46,688 nucleotides of DNA from positions 1 through 46,688 of the forward strand of contig JAQTVB010000007.1 in the NCBI GenBank assembly GCA_028707005.1, read 5' to 3'. The position numbers and the translations under genes were made by a program. The notes beneath the pieces are model-generated. The model saw only the letters and a list, made by a program, of their open reading frames with translations. It was not told where the DNA came from and searched no databases. The stretch is from Patescibacteria group bacterium (GTDB lineage: Bacteria > Patescibacteriota > Patescibacteriia > Patescibacteriales > GWC2-42-12). Positions 13,244 to 21,447 of the stretch are shown here, piece by piece; the first letter of the stretch is position 1; every line of letters starts with the position of its first letter.

Positions 13244-14743
13244 TTATATTCCTGGTTTCTCTAAGTGCCACCGGGTCGTTGCCTCATAAGCCCAGCCGAC
13301 ACGAAACAGCATGGCTTCGTCAAATCTTCTGCCGATTAATTGCATGCCCACCGGCAAGCCATTGTCAAAGCCGCAGGGTATGGACATCGCCGGCAAGCCC
13401 GACAGCGACGCTCCGGCCATAAAAATATCTTCCAAATACATCTTTAAAGGATCTGCGGATTGCGGCGCGCCGATTTTAAACGCCACGTGCGGCGCGGTCG
13501 GAGTCAAAAGGCAATCAACTTCTTGTAAAACTTTATCCATTTCTTGTTTAATTTGGGTGCGCACTTTTTGCGCCTGTAAATAATAAGCGTCATAATAACC
13601 GGCGCTCAAAGCATAAGTGCCCAGCATAATGCGGCGCTTGGCTTCGGGCCCGAAACCCTTGCCCCGGCTCCTGGTATAGACGCTCATTAAATCATTACCC
13701 CTCTCCCGCGAGGTACGAGCGGGGGAGGTTAGGGAGGGGGCCGCGCTTAAGCCATATTTGATGCCATCGAAACGCGCCAAGTTAGAGCTGATCTCTGATG
13801 GTGTAATGATATAATAAACCGGAATAGCGTATTTGGTATGCGGCAGACTTACTGATTTGAATTTAACGCCCAACTTTTTCAAGGTTGCCACGGCTTGCTC
13901 TATGGCTTGGGTCACGCCCTGGTCAGTGCCCGCGGTAAAATACTCCTTGGGCAAACCAATGGTCATGCTCTTTAAATTTACCCTCTCCTTACTAAGGAGA
14001 GGGTTGGGGTGAGGTTGATTTACCGTGGTGGCGTCATTCTCATCAACTCCCGCGATCACGGATAGCACTATGGCTGCATCCTCCACGGTCTTGGCCAGCG
14101 GTCCGGGCACATCGGTTGAACTGGTCATGGCGATCAGGCCAAAACGAGAGCTTCGCCCATAAGTCGGCTTCAGGCCGACAATGCCGCAAAAACCGGCCGG
14201 GTATCTGATGGAGCCGCAGGTGTCCGTGCCCAAAGCGAATAAGCACATGTCGCTAGCCACGGCCGCGGCTGAGCCGCCGGATGAACCGCCGGGAACGCGC
14301 GTTAAGTCCCAGGGATTATGCGTCGGGCCAAAAGCTGAATTTTCCGTGGAAGAACCATGGGCAAATTCATCCAGATTGGTCTTGCCCAAAAGCACTGCGC
14401 CGGCTTGCTTTAATTTTTTGATAATCGTCGCATCATACGGCGCGATGTAATTTGCCAAAATTTTTGAAGCCGCCGTAGTTTTTATGCCGCGGGTTAAAAT
14501 ATTGTCCTTAGCAAAATACGGGATGCCCAATAAATCCCCGCTTTCGCCTGCAGCGCGCCGCTCATCGGCCTTTTTCGCCTCTGCCAACGCTTCTTTCTCG
14601 CAGACTGTTAGACACGCCTTTATCTTCCCGTCAATTTCTTTAATGCGTTTTAAACAGGCCTCGGTTAATGCGACCGAAGTTATTTCTTTTTTTGCCAGCA
14701 ACTGGCTGGCTTGCTTTATGGTAAGCTGGTTTAATGATTTCAT
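13244..14743 (-). CDS. gatA: Glu-tRNA(Gln) amidotransferase subunit A
   Basis: Amidase subunit that releases ammonia from glutamine for converting Glu-tRNA(Gln) and/or Asp-tRNA(Asn). The amidase signature is PGGSSGGSAAAVASD. The catalytic triad Lys79 (PYFAKDN), cis-Ser154 and Ser178 (DTCGSIRYPAG) falls at the same numbers as in Staphylococcus aureus GatA. Two in-frame inserts disturb otherwise conserved stretches: residues about 244-256 (PHPNPLLSKERVN) and 333-350 (AAPSLTSPARTSRERGND). Both are translated palindromic repeats and presumably lie in surface loops. gatC lies upstream, separated by an AT-rich GxxExxY gene; gatB is not in the window. Confidence 0.97.
   Translation of the reverse strand: MKSLNQLTIKQASQLLAKKEITSVALTEACLKRIKEIDGKIKACLTVCEKEALAEAKKADERRAAGESGDLLGIPYFAKDNILTRGIKTTAASKILANYIAPYDATIIKKLKQAGAVLLGKTNLDEFAHGSSTENSAFGPTHNPWDLTRVPGGSSGGSAAAVASDMCLFALGTDTCGSIRYPAGFCGIVGLKPTYGRSSRFGLIAMTSSTDVPGPLAKTVEDAAIVLSVIAGVDENDATTVNQPHPNPLLSKERVNLKSMTIGLPKEYFTAGTDQGVTQAIEQAVATLKKLGVKFKSVSLPHTKYAIPVYYIITPSEISSNLARFDGIKYGLSAAPSLTSPARTSRERGNDLMSVYTRSRGKGFGPEAKRRIMLGTYALSAGYYDAYYLQAQKVRTQIKQEMDKVLQEVDCLLTPTAPHVAFKIGAPQSADPLKMYLEDIFMAGASLSGLPAMSIPCGFDNGLPVGMQLIGRRFDEAMLFRVGWAYEATTRWHLEKPGI
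13694..13747. repeat. Palindromic repeat inserted in-frame in gatA (copy 1)
   Basis: Sequence of the type CCCTCTCCCGCGAGG...GCGGGGGAGGTTAGGGAGGGGG, with complementary CCCTCTCCC..GGGGGAGG arms. It encodes residues about 333-350 and keeps the frame open. Confidence 0.7.
13976..14014. repeat. Palindromic repeat inserted in-frame in gatA (copy 2)
   Basis: ACCCTCTCCTTACTAAGGAGAGGGTTGGGGTGAG has a perfect CCTCTCCTTA/TAAGGAGAGG palindrome. It is read as PHPNPLLSKERV, a peptide characteristic of dispersed bacterial palindromic repeats. Confidence 0.8.
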
Positions 14744-14744
14744 A

Positions 14745-15228
14745 AATTACAAATCTACAAAATCTAACACCAATGCACAAATATCACTTTCGTATATTTA
14801 ACGGATTCAAAGCTCTAAAAAATTTGACTCCGCTCGATGTGATATTGGCAATAATCGCTAATTTTAAACCCGTAGCCTTTAAATATCCTTTAATTTGTTC
14901 AATATTTCTCCGTCCAAAATAATTCCCTGTTTTAATTTCTAAAACAATTTTATCTTCAATAATAAAATCAATGAAATATCTACCTATAACATTACCTTTA
15001 ATTGATATTTTGAATGGCGCTTGTTTATTATATTGTAAATTTGCTTGCTTTAAATAACATTCAATCGCTTTATAGTAATACTTCTCCTGATAACCATAGC
15101 CTAGATCATTATAGACATTAAACAAAACTCCGATGACTTTATAGCTAAGCTCCTTATAAATCACTTTGTCCCCCTCCTTACTCATATTCATATTTGTGAA
15201 TTTGTAGCCGATTTGTGAATTGGTAATT
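14745..15228. repeat. Imperfect inverted repeats bracketing the GxxExxY gene
   Basis: The left arm (14745-14786, AATTACAAATCTACAAAATC...CACAAATATCA) and right arm (15190-15228, ATATTTGTGAATTTGTAG...GAATTGGTAATT) are recognisably complementary over about 40 nt with mismatches. The right arm covers the gatC stop codon and the GxxExxY start. A related repeat stands at 19840-19903. Confidence 0.6.
14784..15191 (-). CDS. GxxExxY-family protein (PD-(D/E)XK nuclease-like fold)
   Basis: The 135-residue protein shows the naming motif G-Y-Q-E-K-Y-Y (GYGYQEKYYYKA, about 31-42). The nuclease-like core is GRYFIDFIIEDKIVLEIKTGN (about 70-90; candidate metal ligands D75 and E85, with K87 in EIKTG), followed by QIKGYLKATGLKLAIIANI and a basic tail. 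The family is widespread and its biological role is unsettled. The gene is much more AT-rich than gatA and gatC, sits between them on the same strand, and is bracketed by inverted repeats, all suggesting acquisition as a mobile or passenger gene. The start could also be Met3. Confidence 0.85.
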   Translation of the reverse strand: MNMSKEGDKVIYKELSYKVIGVLFNVYNDLGYGYQEKYYYKAIECYLKQANLQYNKQAPFKISIKGNVIGRYFIDFIIEDKIVLEIKTGNYFGRRNIEQIKGYLKATGLKLAIIANITSSGVKFFRALNPLNIRK

Positions 15229-15520
15229 ACTCGATTACTCTTTTCACCTTGATAAATCTTCCCTCTTTGGCCGGCGCGTCGCTCAAAGCCGCTTCAACCA
15301 GGTGCTGGGGCCAGCTCTTTATTTCATCCTCGCGCCAAATGTTTTCCAAGCCGGTCACTTGCGCGGTCGGAGCAACGCCCTCAACATCCACTTCTTTCAA
15401 CTGATCAATGTAATCTAAAACCGCGGACAATTGTCCGCCATACTTTTCCAGTTCCTGGTCCGTAAGCTCCAGGCGCGCCAACTCCGCGATATGTTTTACT
15501 TCCTCTTGAGATAAAGACAT
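15227..15520 (-). CDS. gatC: Glu-tRNA(Gln) amidotransferase subunit C
   Basis: The 97-residue protein belongs to the GatC family (HIAELARLELTDQELEKYGGQLSAVLDYIDQLKEVDVEGVAPT). It is the small subunit that wraps around GatA/GatB and stabilises the amidotransferase. The C-terminal W-x-E-D-E-I and VKRVIE end are normal. It begins 6 nt after the ligA stop, and its own stop is inside the inverted repeat that precedes the GxxExxY gene. ligA, gatC and gatA were probably contiguous before that insertion. Confidence 0.95.
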   Translation of the reverse strand: MSLSQEEVKHIAELARLELTDQELEKYGGQLSAVLDYIDQLKEVDVEGVAPTAQVTGLENIWREDEIKSWPQHLVEAALSDAPAKEGRFIKVKRVIE

Positions 15521-15526
15521 AAAAAA

Positions 15527-17593
15527 TTAAATTTTTCCCTCTATAATTTTCAAAAACCCATCTTCTCCTATCACCTTCACTCCCAGCTTTTTGGCTTTTT
15601 CCAGCTTGCTGCCCGGCTCCGCGCCGGCCACCACATAGTCGGTAGTTTTGCTTACTGACGAAGAAATATCTCCGCCCAATTCTCTTATCTTAGCCTTGGC
15701 TTGCTCTCTTGTCAATTTTTCCAGGGAACCGGTTAAAACAAAAATTTTTCCGGCTAATTTCGCGTTTTCGGAAGTTGCTTTCAAGCTTTTCACTTTGACG
15801 CCAGCCGCCGCCAATCTGGCCAAGAGCTCTAAATTATTTTTATCATGAAACCATTCATAAGCGCTTTTGGCTATAATTTCCCCAAAATCATAAATAGCGT
15901 TTATTTCAGCCAACTCGGCATTTTTAATTTTTTCCAAGCTGCCGAAATGCTTTGCCAGAAGCAAGGCCGTCTCTTCGCCCACATGCCTAATGCCCAGGCT
16001 GTAAATAAACCTGGCTAAATCAACTTTCTTTTTGGCCGCGATGGCCGCGACTAAATTCTCCGCCGACTTATCGGCAAACCTTTCCAGAGGCATTAAATCC
16101 CCCGCGGTTAATTGATAAAAATCACTAGCATCTTTCACTAAACCTTCCTTAACCAATTGTTCAATAATTTTCGGGCCCAAGCCTTCTATGTCCATGGCGT
16201 TTTTCGAGGCCCAATGGCTTAAATGCCGCAAATTAACCGCATAACAATTTTTATTGGCGCAACGATAAGCCACTTCGCCTTGAATCTTTTCCACCGCGCC
16301 GCCGCACATCGGACACTTAAGCGGCGCGGTAATTTCTTTCTCGGAACCGGTGCGCAAATCGGTTAAAACTTTCACCACCTTGGGGATCACGTCGCCGGCC
16401 CGTTCTATGATTACCGTGTCGCCGATTTTTAAATCCAAGCGCCTAATCTCATCCAAATTATGCAACGTTGCCCGGCTCACGGTCACGCCGTAGACTTTCA
16501 CCGGTTTTAAGTGCGCTGTCGGCGTCAAAACACCGGTGCGGCCGACCTGCCAAGCCACTTCTTCCACCACCGTGGTCGCTTGCTCGGCCGCGAATTTATA
16601 GGCCATCATAAATCTGGGGCCCTTGCCCACGAAGCCGAGCTTCGGCCATAAACTCAAATTATTAACCACAATAACCACGCCATCGCAGTCAAACGGCACC
16701 TGGCCGCGCCGCTTTTCCCAGTCGTCATGATAGGCGATGGCTTCGGCCAAGTTTTTACAATATTTATTTTGCTTTAAAACTTTAAAACCCAAAGCCCGGG
16801 CCACTGCATGCTCTTGCTCATGATTGGCCAGCCCCAGCGCCGTGGCCAGGGCGTAGATATGGCAATCCAAATGCCGCTCGGCCGCTAATTTCGAATCCAG
16901 TTGCCTGATTGACCCGGCGGCCGCGTTGCGCGGATTGGCCAAAAGCGCCAGGCCTTGTTTTTTATATTGCCGGTTTAAATCGGCGAAAACCCGGTTAGTC
17001 ATAATCGCTTCGCCGCGCGCTTCCAATCTGCCCTGGTCCAGCGCCTGATATAATTTTTTGATCGCTTCGCCGCTTAAACCGATTTTTTTTAACTCTGCCT
17101 TTTCCGGCCGCCTGAGAATCAGCGGGATGGCTTCAATGGTCTTTAAATTCTGGGTTACATCCTCGCCGGTTTCGCCGTCGCCGCGAGTCGCGCCCAAAAT
17201 AAATTGGCCTTTTTCATACGTAAGCGCCACGGCCAAGCCATCCATCTTCAGTTCAGCGTAATAATCAAGTTGTTCGCTCGCTAAAATTTTCTTCATCCTT
17301 TTTTCCCAGTCCCGCATATCTTCGGGGCTGAAAGCATCATATAAAGAAGTAAGGGGCGTTGAATGCTTCACTTTATTGAATTGCTCTAACGGCTGGCCGC
17401 CGACCCTTTGCGTGGGCGAATCGGGCGCAATCAATTCTGGATGCGCCGACTCCAGCCGCTGCAGTTCATTTTTTAAGCTGTCCAAGGCCGCATCGGAAAT
17501 TAAAGATTGATCCAGCACATGATAAGCATAGCGATATTTCTCAATCTCCCGCCTTAATTTCTCAATTCTTTTTTTAGCCGCGTTTTTTTCCAT
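15527..17593 (-). CDS. ligA: NAD-dependent DNA ligase
   Basis: Seals nicks in DNA with NAD as AMP donor. From the chosen start (MEKNAAKKRIEKL, codon 22 of the track ORF; the extra N-terminus overlaps the pilin gene upstream) the protein is 688 residues. It has the Ia domain (YHVLDQSLISDAALD), catalytic KxDG (ELKMDG, lysine about 116), an OB fold (VGRTGVLTPTAHLKPV), a four-cysteine zinc finger (CPMCGG...CANKNC), helix-hairpin-helix repeats and a C-terminal BRCT domain (LAGKIFVLTGSL). Length and motif order are standard. The start lies 5 nt past the stop of the PilX-like gene, so ligA may be read from the pilus transcript. Confidence 0.97.
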   Translation of the reverse strand: MEKNAAKKRIEKLRREIEKYRYAYHVLDQSLISDAALDSLKNELQRLESAHPELIAPDSPTQRVGGQPLEQFNKVKHSTPLTSLYDAFSPEDMRDWEKRMKKILASEQLDYYAELKMDGLAVALTYEKGQFILGATRGDGETGEDVTQNLKTIEAIPLILRRPEKAELKKIGLSGEAIKKLYQALDQGRLEARGEAIMTNRVFADLNRQYKKQGLALLANPRNAAAGSIRQLDSKLAAERHLDCHIYALATALGLANHEQEHAVARALGFKVLKQNKYCKNLAEAIAYHDDWEKRRGQVPFDCDGVVIVVNNLSLWPKLGFVGKGPRFMMAYKFAAEQATTVVEEVAWQVGRTGVLTPTAHLKPVKVYGVTVSRATLHNLDEIRRLDLKIGDTVIIERAGDVIPKVVKVLTDLRTGSEKEITAPLKCPMCGGAVEKIQGEVAYRCANKNCYAVNLRHLSHWASKNAMDIEGLGPKIIEQLVKEGLVKDASDFYQLTAGDLMPLERFADKSAENLVAAIAAKKKVDLARFIYSLGIRHVGEETALLLAKHFGSLEKIKNAELAEINAIYDFGEIIAKSAYEWFHDKNNLELLARLAAAGVKVKSLKATSENAKLAGKIFVLTGSLEKLTREQAKAKIRELGGDISSSVSKTTDYVVAGAEPGSKLEKAKKLGVKVIGEDGFLKIIEGKI

Positions 17594-17597
17594 AAAC

Positions 17598-18014
17598 TTA
17601 CTCCGGCAAAGGAATCGGCGCCGACTGATTAATATCCGCCTGATAAGTGCTTTCAACCGATCTTTTCACCCCGCCATAACTGCCGATCGATTTAAAAGTT
17701 ATTGAACCGTTGGCCGAATATGAAACATTATAAACACTGCCATTGGCCAGCGGCACATTGGTAAACGAATTGATATTGTCATTTTTTCTGGCTTCCCACA
17801 GGGCCCGCTCCAAACCGGCTTCGGAAGCGAAAAAAGCGACGCTGGAATAACCGCTGAGCCGATTCATTTTTATGCCGGCAAAAACCAAATCAGCCGCGCC
17901 CAAAGTTACTATTAAAATACTGCTTAAAATAAGCAGAGCCATAAGCAATATCACGCCTTTTTGATTCTTCTTTATTCTGCCCCCTTGATAAAGGGGGTTA
18001 GGGGGATTTTTCAT
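17598..18014 (-). CDS. PilX-like minor pilin
   Basis: The 138-residue protein has a class III-like leader ending KKNQKG, then a hydrophobic helix VILLMALLILSSILIVTLGAADLVFAG, as in PilX/PilX_N proteins (no Glu5). It continues with YSSVAFFASEAGLERALWEARK, the PilX family motif, and a short beta-rich C-terminal domain ending with a proline-rich tail. It is the last gene of the pilus cluster. The leader peptide MKNPPNPLYQGG is the translation of a dispersed palindromic repeat, so the start codon itself may come from the repeat. It may be needed for pilus initiation or adhesion. Confidence 0.8.
   Translation of the reverse strand: MKNPPNPLYQGGRIKKNQKGVILLMALLILSSILIVTLGAADLVFAGIKMNRLSGYSSVAFFASEAGLERALWEARKNDNINSFTNVPLANGSVYNVSYSANGSITFKSIGSYGGVKRSVESTYQADINQSAPIPLPE
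17980..18007. repeat. Palindromic repeat 'CCCCCTTGATAAAGGGGG' in the minor-pilin leader
   Basis: CCCCCTT/AAGGGGG arms followed by GGTTAGGGGGAT. A related element is present inside recG (39405-39449). Here it encodes NPPNPLYQGG of the PilX-like leader. Confidence 0.7.
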
Positions 18015-18059
18015 ATTTTATATTCGCGGCATTCGCATATATTCGCGGATTAGCATTAT

Positions 18060-18614
18060 TTATTCGTAGTATCTTGAGGAAACCGTAATTTGAATTTTCA
18101 TATTCTGCCCATGCATGGCCTGGCCCAAAGCTTTTATGTCCAGCACCATGGTGACGTAAGGTTGAAGGCTATGAAAAGCGCCGATTAAATCATCGCCCAC
18201 GTAAAACTTTAAATTGCTTACTTCCAGGCTGCTGGGAGTAATAAAATCAGAGACTACTCCGACGACCGTTATTTTTAAACGGCTATTTTCTAAATAGTAT
18301 TTAACGCAATTGCCGTCTTTGTTCTTAAAATACAACTCGCTAGTGCTGCTGGCCGTATTAAAAACTTTGTTAACCGCCGCGGGCAAGCAGGCGTCATTGC
18401 TTAATTGCGCCATTCTTATTTCTTTGCTCATTCTTTCTAAAGCATAACGCATGTTCTCCTGAACATTTTGCGCGCTGATGGCGTTCCTTTGGCCGTCTAC
18501 CACCATTTTAAAGATTGAAGTCGCCGACAAAATAATAACCGTAAACATAGTTACTGCCACTAGCAACTCCAACAAACTTACGCCTCTTTGATTTTTGATT
18601 TGCGGTATTCGCAT
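18060..18614 (-). CDS. PilW/GspJ-like minor pilin
   Basis: The 184-residue prepilin has leader MRIPQIKNQRG, cleavage before VSLLELLVAVTMFTVIILSATSIF, and Glu5 present (VSLLE). A second helix QENMRYALERMSKEIRMAQ is typical of PilW/GspJ proteins, and the C-terminal domain is beta rich with one cysteine pair candidate (NDACLPA, GNCVKYY). The start codon lies in a 'GCGAATACCGC' repeat. It is cotranscribed with the neighbouring minor pilins and probably forms part of a priming complex at the pilus tip (family knowledge). Confidence 0.85.
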   Translation of the reverse strand: MRIPQIKNQRGVSLLELLVAVTMFTVIILSATSIFKMVVDGQRNAISAQNVQENMRYALERMSKEIRMAQLSNDACLPAAVNKVFNTASSTSELYFKNKDGNCVKYYLENSRLKITVVGVVSDFITPSSLEVSNLKFYVGDDLIGAFHSLQPYVTMVLDIKALGQAMHGQNMKIQITVSSRYYE

Positions 18615-18638
18615 ATTATTTTTAGTGTCCGCTTTATC

Positions 18639-19166
18639 TTACCGCCAATTATATAAATAAGTTTCCGCTTTATAATCATGGTTTTGGCTGCCTTCTTTCC
18701 AGCGGATGGTGCACTCAACGTCAAGATAATTAGTATTATCAACTACGGTAATCAAACGATAAAAGTTTGTCGGCGCATTACCTCCGTCGCTGGCGTCGTG
18801 GGTGTACAAACCGATGTACGGTTCGGCGCTTTTAATATAAAGTCTGGCCGCGGCGTCATCCGCTCCCGCTATATTGGTAATACTGCTGCGGCCGCGGTAA
18901 TCAATGGCGTAAGTGCCGTCGCCGACGATATTATCGTCCCAGACCTTGCCTGAAGTGAGCCAATTTAAATCTCTGACATTTCTTACCAGCTCCAAACCTT
19001 CCTGCGCCAACCCCGAAGCGATTAAAACGTTTTTATTAATATATTGGGCGTTAATATTTTGAATAACCAACGACATCACGCCAATCATGCCGATAACGAT
19101 TATTAAAATCGCTACGATAACCTCTAAAATGCTGAAGCCTCGATTGTTGTTTTTTAGCCTTGCCAT
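18639..19166 (-). CDS. PilV-like minor pilin
   Basis: The 175-residue prepilin has leader MARLKNNNRG, then FSILEVIVAILIIVIGMIGVMSLVIQ with Glu5, then the PilV-type helix ASGLAQEGLELVRNVRD. The C-terminal domain is beta-strand rich (GTYAIDYRGRS, YRLITVVDNTNYLDVECTIRW) and close to a DUF/PilV_C style fold. It lies between the FimT/GspH and PilW types, the standard minor-pilin order. Confidence 0.85.
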   Translation of the reverse strand: MARLKNNNRGFSILEVIVAILIIVIGMIGVMSLVIQNINAQYINKNVLIASGLAQEGLELVRNVRDLNWLTSGKVWDDNIVGDGTYAIDYRGRSSITNIAGADDAAARLYIKSAEPYIGLYTHDASDGGNAPTNFYRLITVVDNTNYLDVECTIRWKEGSQNHDYKAETYLYNWR

Positions 19167-19191
19167 GTAATGTTATATGTAAAAATTTATC

Positions 19192-19767
19192 TTACTGCGT
19201 GTCTATTAAACCGAGAAAATTCACCGTCACCACGCCGATTGAATTATTCAGGTTTTCTTTCAGAGTAACGCTGGCAATGGCGCTCCCGCTATCCCCCGCG
19301 GCCTTGCCGTTTATATAAACTACCGGATCGGGCGGCAAAAAAACCACATCAAATTTATCTGCCGGTGAGAAAGCGCTGATCGTAATGCCGGCCGGCAAAG
19401 TCTTAGTTTCTACGGCTTCTTGTTGTGGCCCATTATAAACTCTATTGTTATTAGTATCGGCAAAAATTATATATTGGCTAGGCTGATTTTTATCAAAATG
19501 CACGCCCCAGCCGCCCGGCGGCGTAGCGATTCCGTTCCAAACTTTTGAACCCAGACTGTTGTTTTGCGCCACTCTTATATCTGAAGCTAATTTCTGCTTG
19601 GCCATATTAAGCTCCGAGCGCTTGCTGGTATTATGATAACTCACCATAAAAATGCCGCTGATTAGAGTGATGACAAAAATACTTACCACCAGCTCGATTA
19701 AAGTAAAGCCCGGCCGTGAACATTTTTTAAAACCAAACTGGCCTTTTATTTTACCGCTGATTAACAT
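19192..19767 (-). CDS. FimT/GspH-like minor pilin
   Basis: The 191-residue prepilin has a long leader (about 20 residues ending KKCSRPG), FTLIELVVSIFVITLISGIFMV with Glu5, then the GspH/FimT helix LNMAKQKLASDIRVAQNNSLG and a beta-rich head with GGWGVHFDKNQPSQYIIFADTNNNRVYNG, the family signature. It is first in the minor-pilin block. FimT proteins of this type can bind DNA in natural transformation; whether this one does cannot be judged from sequence alone. Confidence 0.85.
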   Translation of the reverse strand: MLISGKIKGQFGFKKCSRPGFTLIELVVSIFVITLISGIFMVSYHNTSKRSELNMAKQKLASDIRVAQNNSLGSKVWNGIATPPGGWGVHFDKNQPSQYIIFADTNNNRVYNGPQQEAVETKTLPAGITISAFSPADKFDVVFLPPDPVVYINGKAAGDSGSAIASVTLKENLNNSIGVVTVNFLGLIDTQ

Positions 19768-19839
19768 AAAATACCCAGCCTGCGCATCTAAGTAATGCCG
19801 CTTAATATTAAAGTAAATTTTGTTATAAGATGATTATTT

Positions 19840-19903
19840 AATTACCAATCTACAAATCAAATACAAATTCACAGATAAATTTGATTTGTAGATTCGTCAA
19901 TTA
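19840..19903. repeat. Inverted repeat 'ACAAATCAAAT ... ATTTGATTTGTAGATT'
   Basis: The left arm 19840-19862 (AATTACCAATCTACAAATCAA..) and right arm 19879-19903 (ATTTGATTTGTAGATT..CAATTA) are complementary over more than 20 nt with a 16-nt loop. Same family as the arms flanking the GxxExxY gene. Confidence 0.7.
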
Positions 19904-19907
19904 CCCT

Positions 19908-21437
19908 CTATTCCGGCTTAACCTCTTTCCAGTTCGGCAGATTGGCGTTAACGTTAACTAAAATAGGAATTGTGCTGTAATACGGGGTGGCGCCGGTGTC
20001 GCCATTGTCAGTCACTGTCAAATATACAGTGTTGGCGTTGGCGTTATTAAAAACTATAACCGTGGTTGAGGCGGTAGGACTAGTAATAGTGGCATTGTCC
20101 GCAACCCATTGCCAGCGGCAGGTGCTTTCCTGGCAATCGCGCGCCGCGGCTGGAGCGCCTGAAAAAAACCTCTGGCTGCTGGTAGCGATAAATTTGACTT
20201 CTTCGCCCTGGCTTGGTTTAGAGGGAAACCAACTGGCGCTCGGATCAGGGAATTCATGCATATAGGTCGTAAAAGTTTTATTCGCGCCATCGCCCGCTTC
20301 CGGAGGAGTGTCCGCGGTGGTATTATATTGCGTTATATCCGAAGGGGCGCCATGCTCATCCCAAACCCTAACCCACCAATAATAAGGCGTATGATAACTT
20401 AAAGATTTAGAAACATTTGACAAAGCTAACTGCAATGGGAATTGAACCGTATCCGGGCCGGCTGTACATGGTCCGTTGGGGGTGAGAGCCGTGCATTTAC
20501 CTGAATCAAAAAACGGACTACTGGTGGTATCTTGAGTGTTGACTATTATTTCGTAAGCGGATTGGCTTGAGCCGATATCTAAATCGCTAAAGGTCCAATC
20601 CAAATAAGCATTAAGCGCACTCGACTCTGCGGCCTGGGGATAGCTCCAATTTGGCGCGGTCATATTAACTACCGTGGGCAAGCTGTTGACATTACCAACC
20701 ACTTTATAATTTGCCGTGCCGCACGAGCCATTATCCGCGCAATTAAAACTTATCCAGCCAATACCGCCACCTCCGTTGTCATTGGCGTTCCAGGCCCAGC
20801 CGCTGAATTCGCCAGTAGCCTGATCGATCGACACGCCATAGTCGCCTCCGCTGTCTGATGAAGATTTGCGTAACTTAATCCAGCCGTTGTTATTATCCAC
20901 ACCTACTGAAGGCTTAAAAGATAAAATTCTCGCCCAGCCATAAACCTGATTCGTCGGCGCATAGCAAGCTGTGCAATTATGAGCGGCATCGCAGTTGCTG
21001 CCGGGTCGGCAATTAACGTTAAAGGCGTAACTATCCGGCGGATTGATTTCATTAAAACTAACCCAGCCAACACCAGGGCTCCAGGCATAGCCGCTAAAGT
21101 CGCCGGTGACTAAATCTATCTTCACGCCATAATTTGACAAAGCCGCGCAAGTATTAACGCAACTGCCGCTCGGACAATCGCTGTCGCCGGAGCACGGACT
21201 TCCGGCTTTATTACCGCCACTGCATGACATTGGCGTGTCCGTGCAATTAAAACTAATCCAGCCAATGTTTGCATTCCAGGCCCAGCCATTAACATTATCG
21301 CTGGCGCTGGCGCTGGTAAATTTTATGTTTTTTCCCAAGCCAAATTCATAATAAACCAGGGCCGAACTGAGAAAAACGGCAATAATGAATATTAGGCAGG
21401 CAATCAGCCAAAATTTTGGCTTAAAGTAGTCCTTCAT
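19908..21437 (-). CDS. Membrane-anchored surface protein with GWAW/GWISFN repeats
   Basis: The 509-residue protein has an N-terminal membrane anchor or signal (WLIACLIFIIAVFLSSALVYY). Four tryptophan-rich repeats follow (GWAWNANIGWISFNC, GYAWSPGVGWVSFNE, a degenerate GWAR..NGWIKL, GWAWNAND..GIGWISFNC), separated by beta-rich linkers of the type YGVKIDLVTGDFSGYAW. A cysteine-rich insert (CSGGNKAGSPCSGDSDCPSG) lies after repeat one. The rest is an Ig/fibronectin-like stretch with YYWWVRVWDEHGAPS and a C-terminal PKD-like domain (SPTASTTVIVF..ANTVYLTVTDNGD). Its place between pilD and the minor pilins suggests a pilus-associated or tip/adhesin protein (inference). Confidence 0.7.
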   Translation of the reverse strand: MKDYFKPKFWLIACLIFIIAVFLSSALVYYEFGLGKNIKFTSASASDNVNGWAWNANIGWISFNCTDTPMSCSGGNKAGSPCSGDSDCPSGSCVNTCAALSNYGVKIDLVTGDFSGYAWSPGVGWVSFNEINPPDSYAFNVNCRPGSNCDAAHNCTACYAPTNQVYGWARILSFKPSVGVDNNNGWIKLRKSSSDSGGDYGVSIDQATGEFSGWAWNANDNGGGGIGWISFNCADNGSCGTANYKVVGNVNSLPTVVNMTAPNWSYPQAAESSALNAYLDWTFSDLDIGSSQSAYEIIVNTQDTTSSPFFDSGKCTALTPNGPCTAGPDTVQFPLQLALSNVSKSLSYHTPYYWWVRVWDEHGAPSDITQYNTTADTPPEAGDGANKTFTTYMHEFPDPSASWFPSKPSQGEEVKFIATSSQRFFSGAPAAARDCQESTCRWQWVADNATITSPTASTTVIVFNNANANTVYLTVTDNGDTGATPYYSTIPILVNVNANLPNWKEVKPE

Positions 21438-21447
21438 GGAAAAATAT

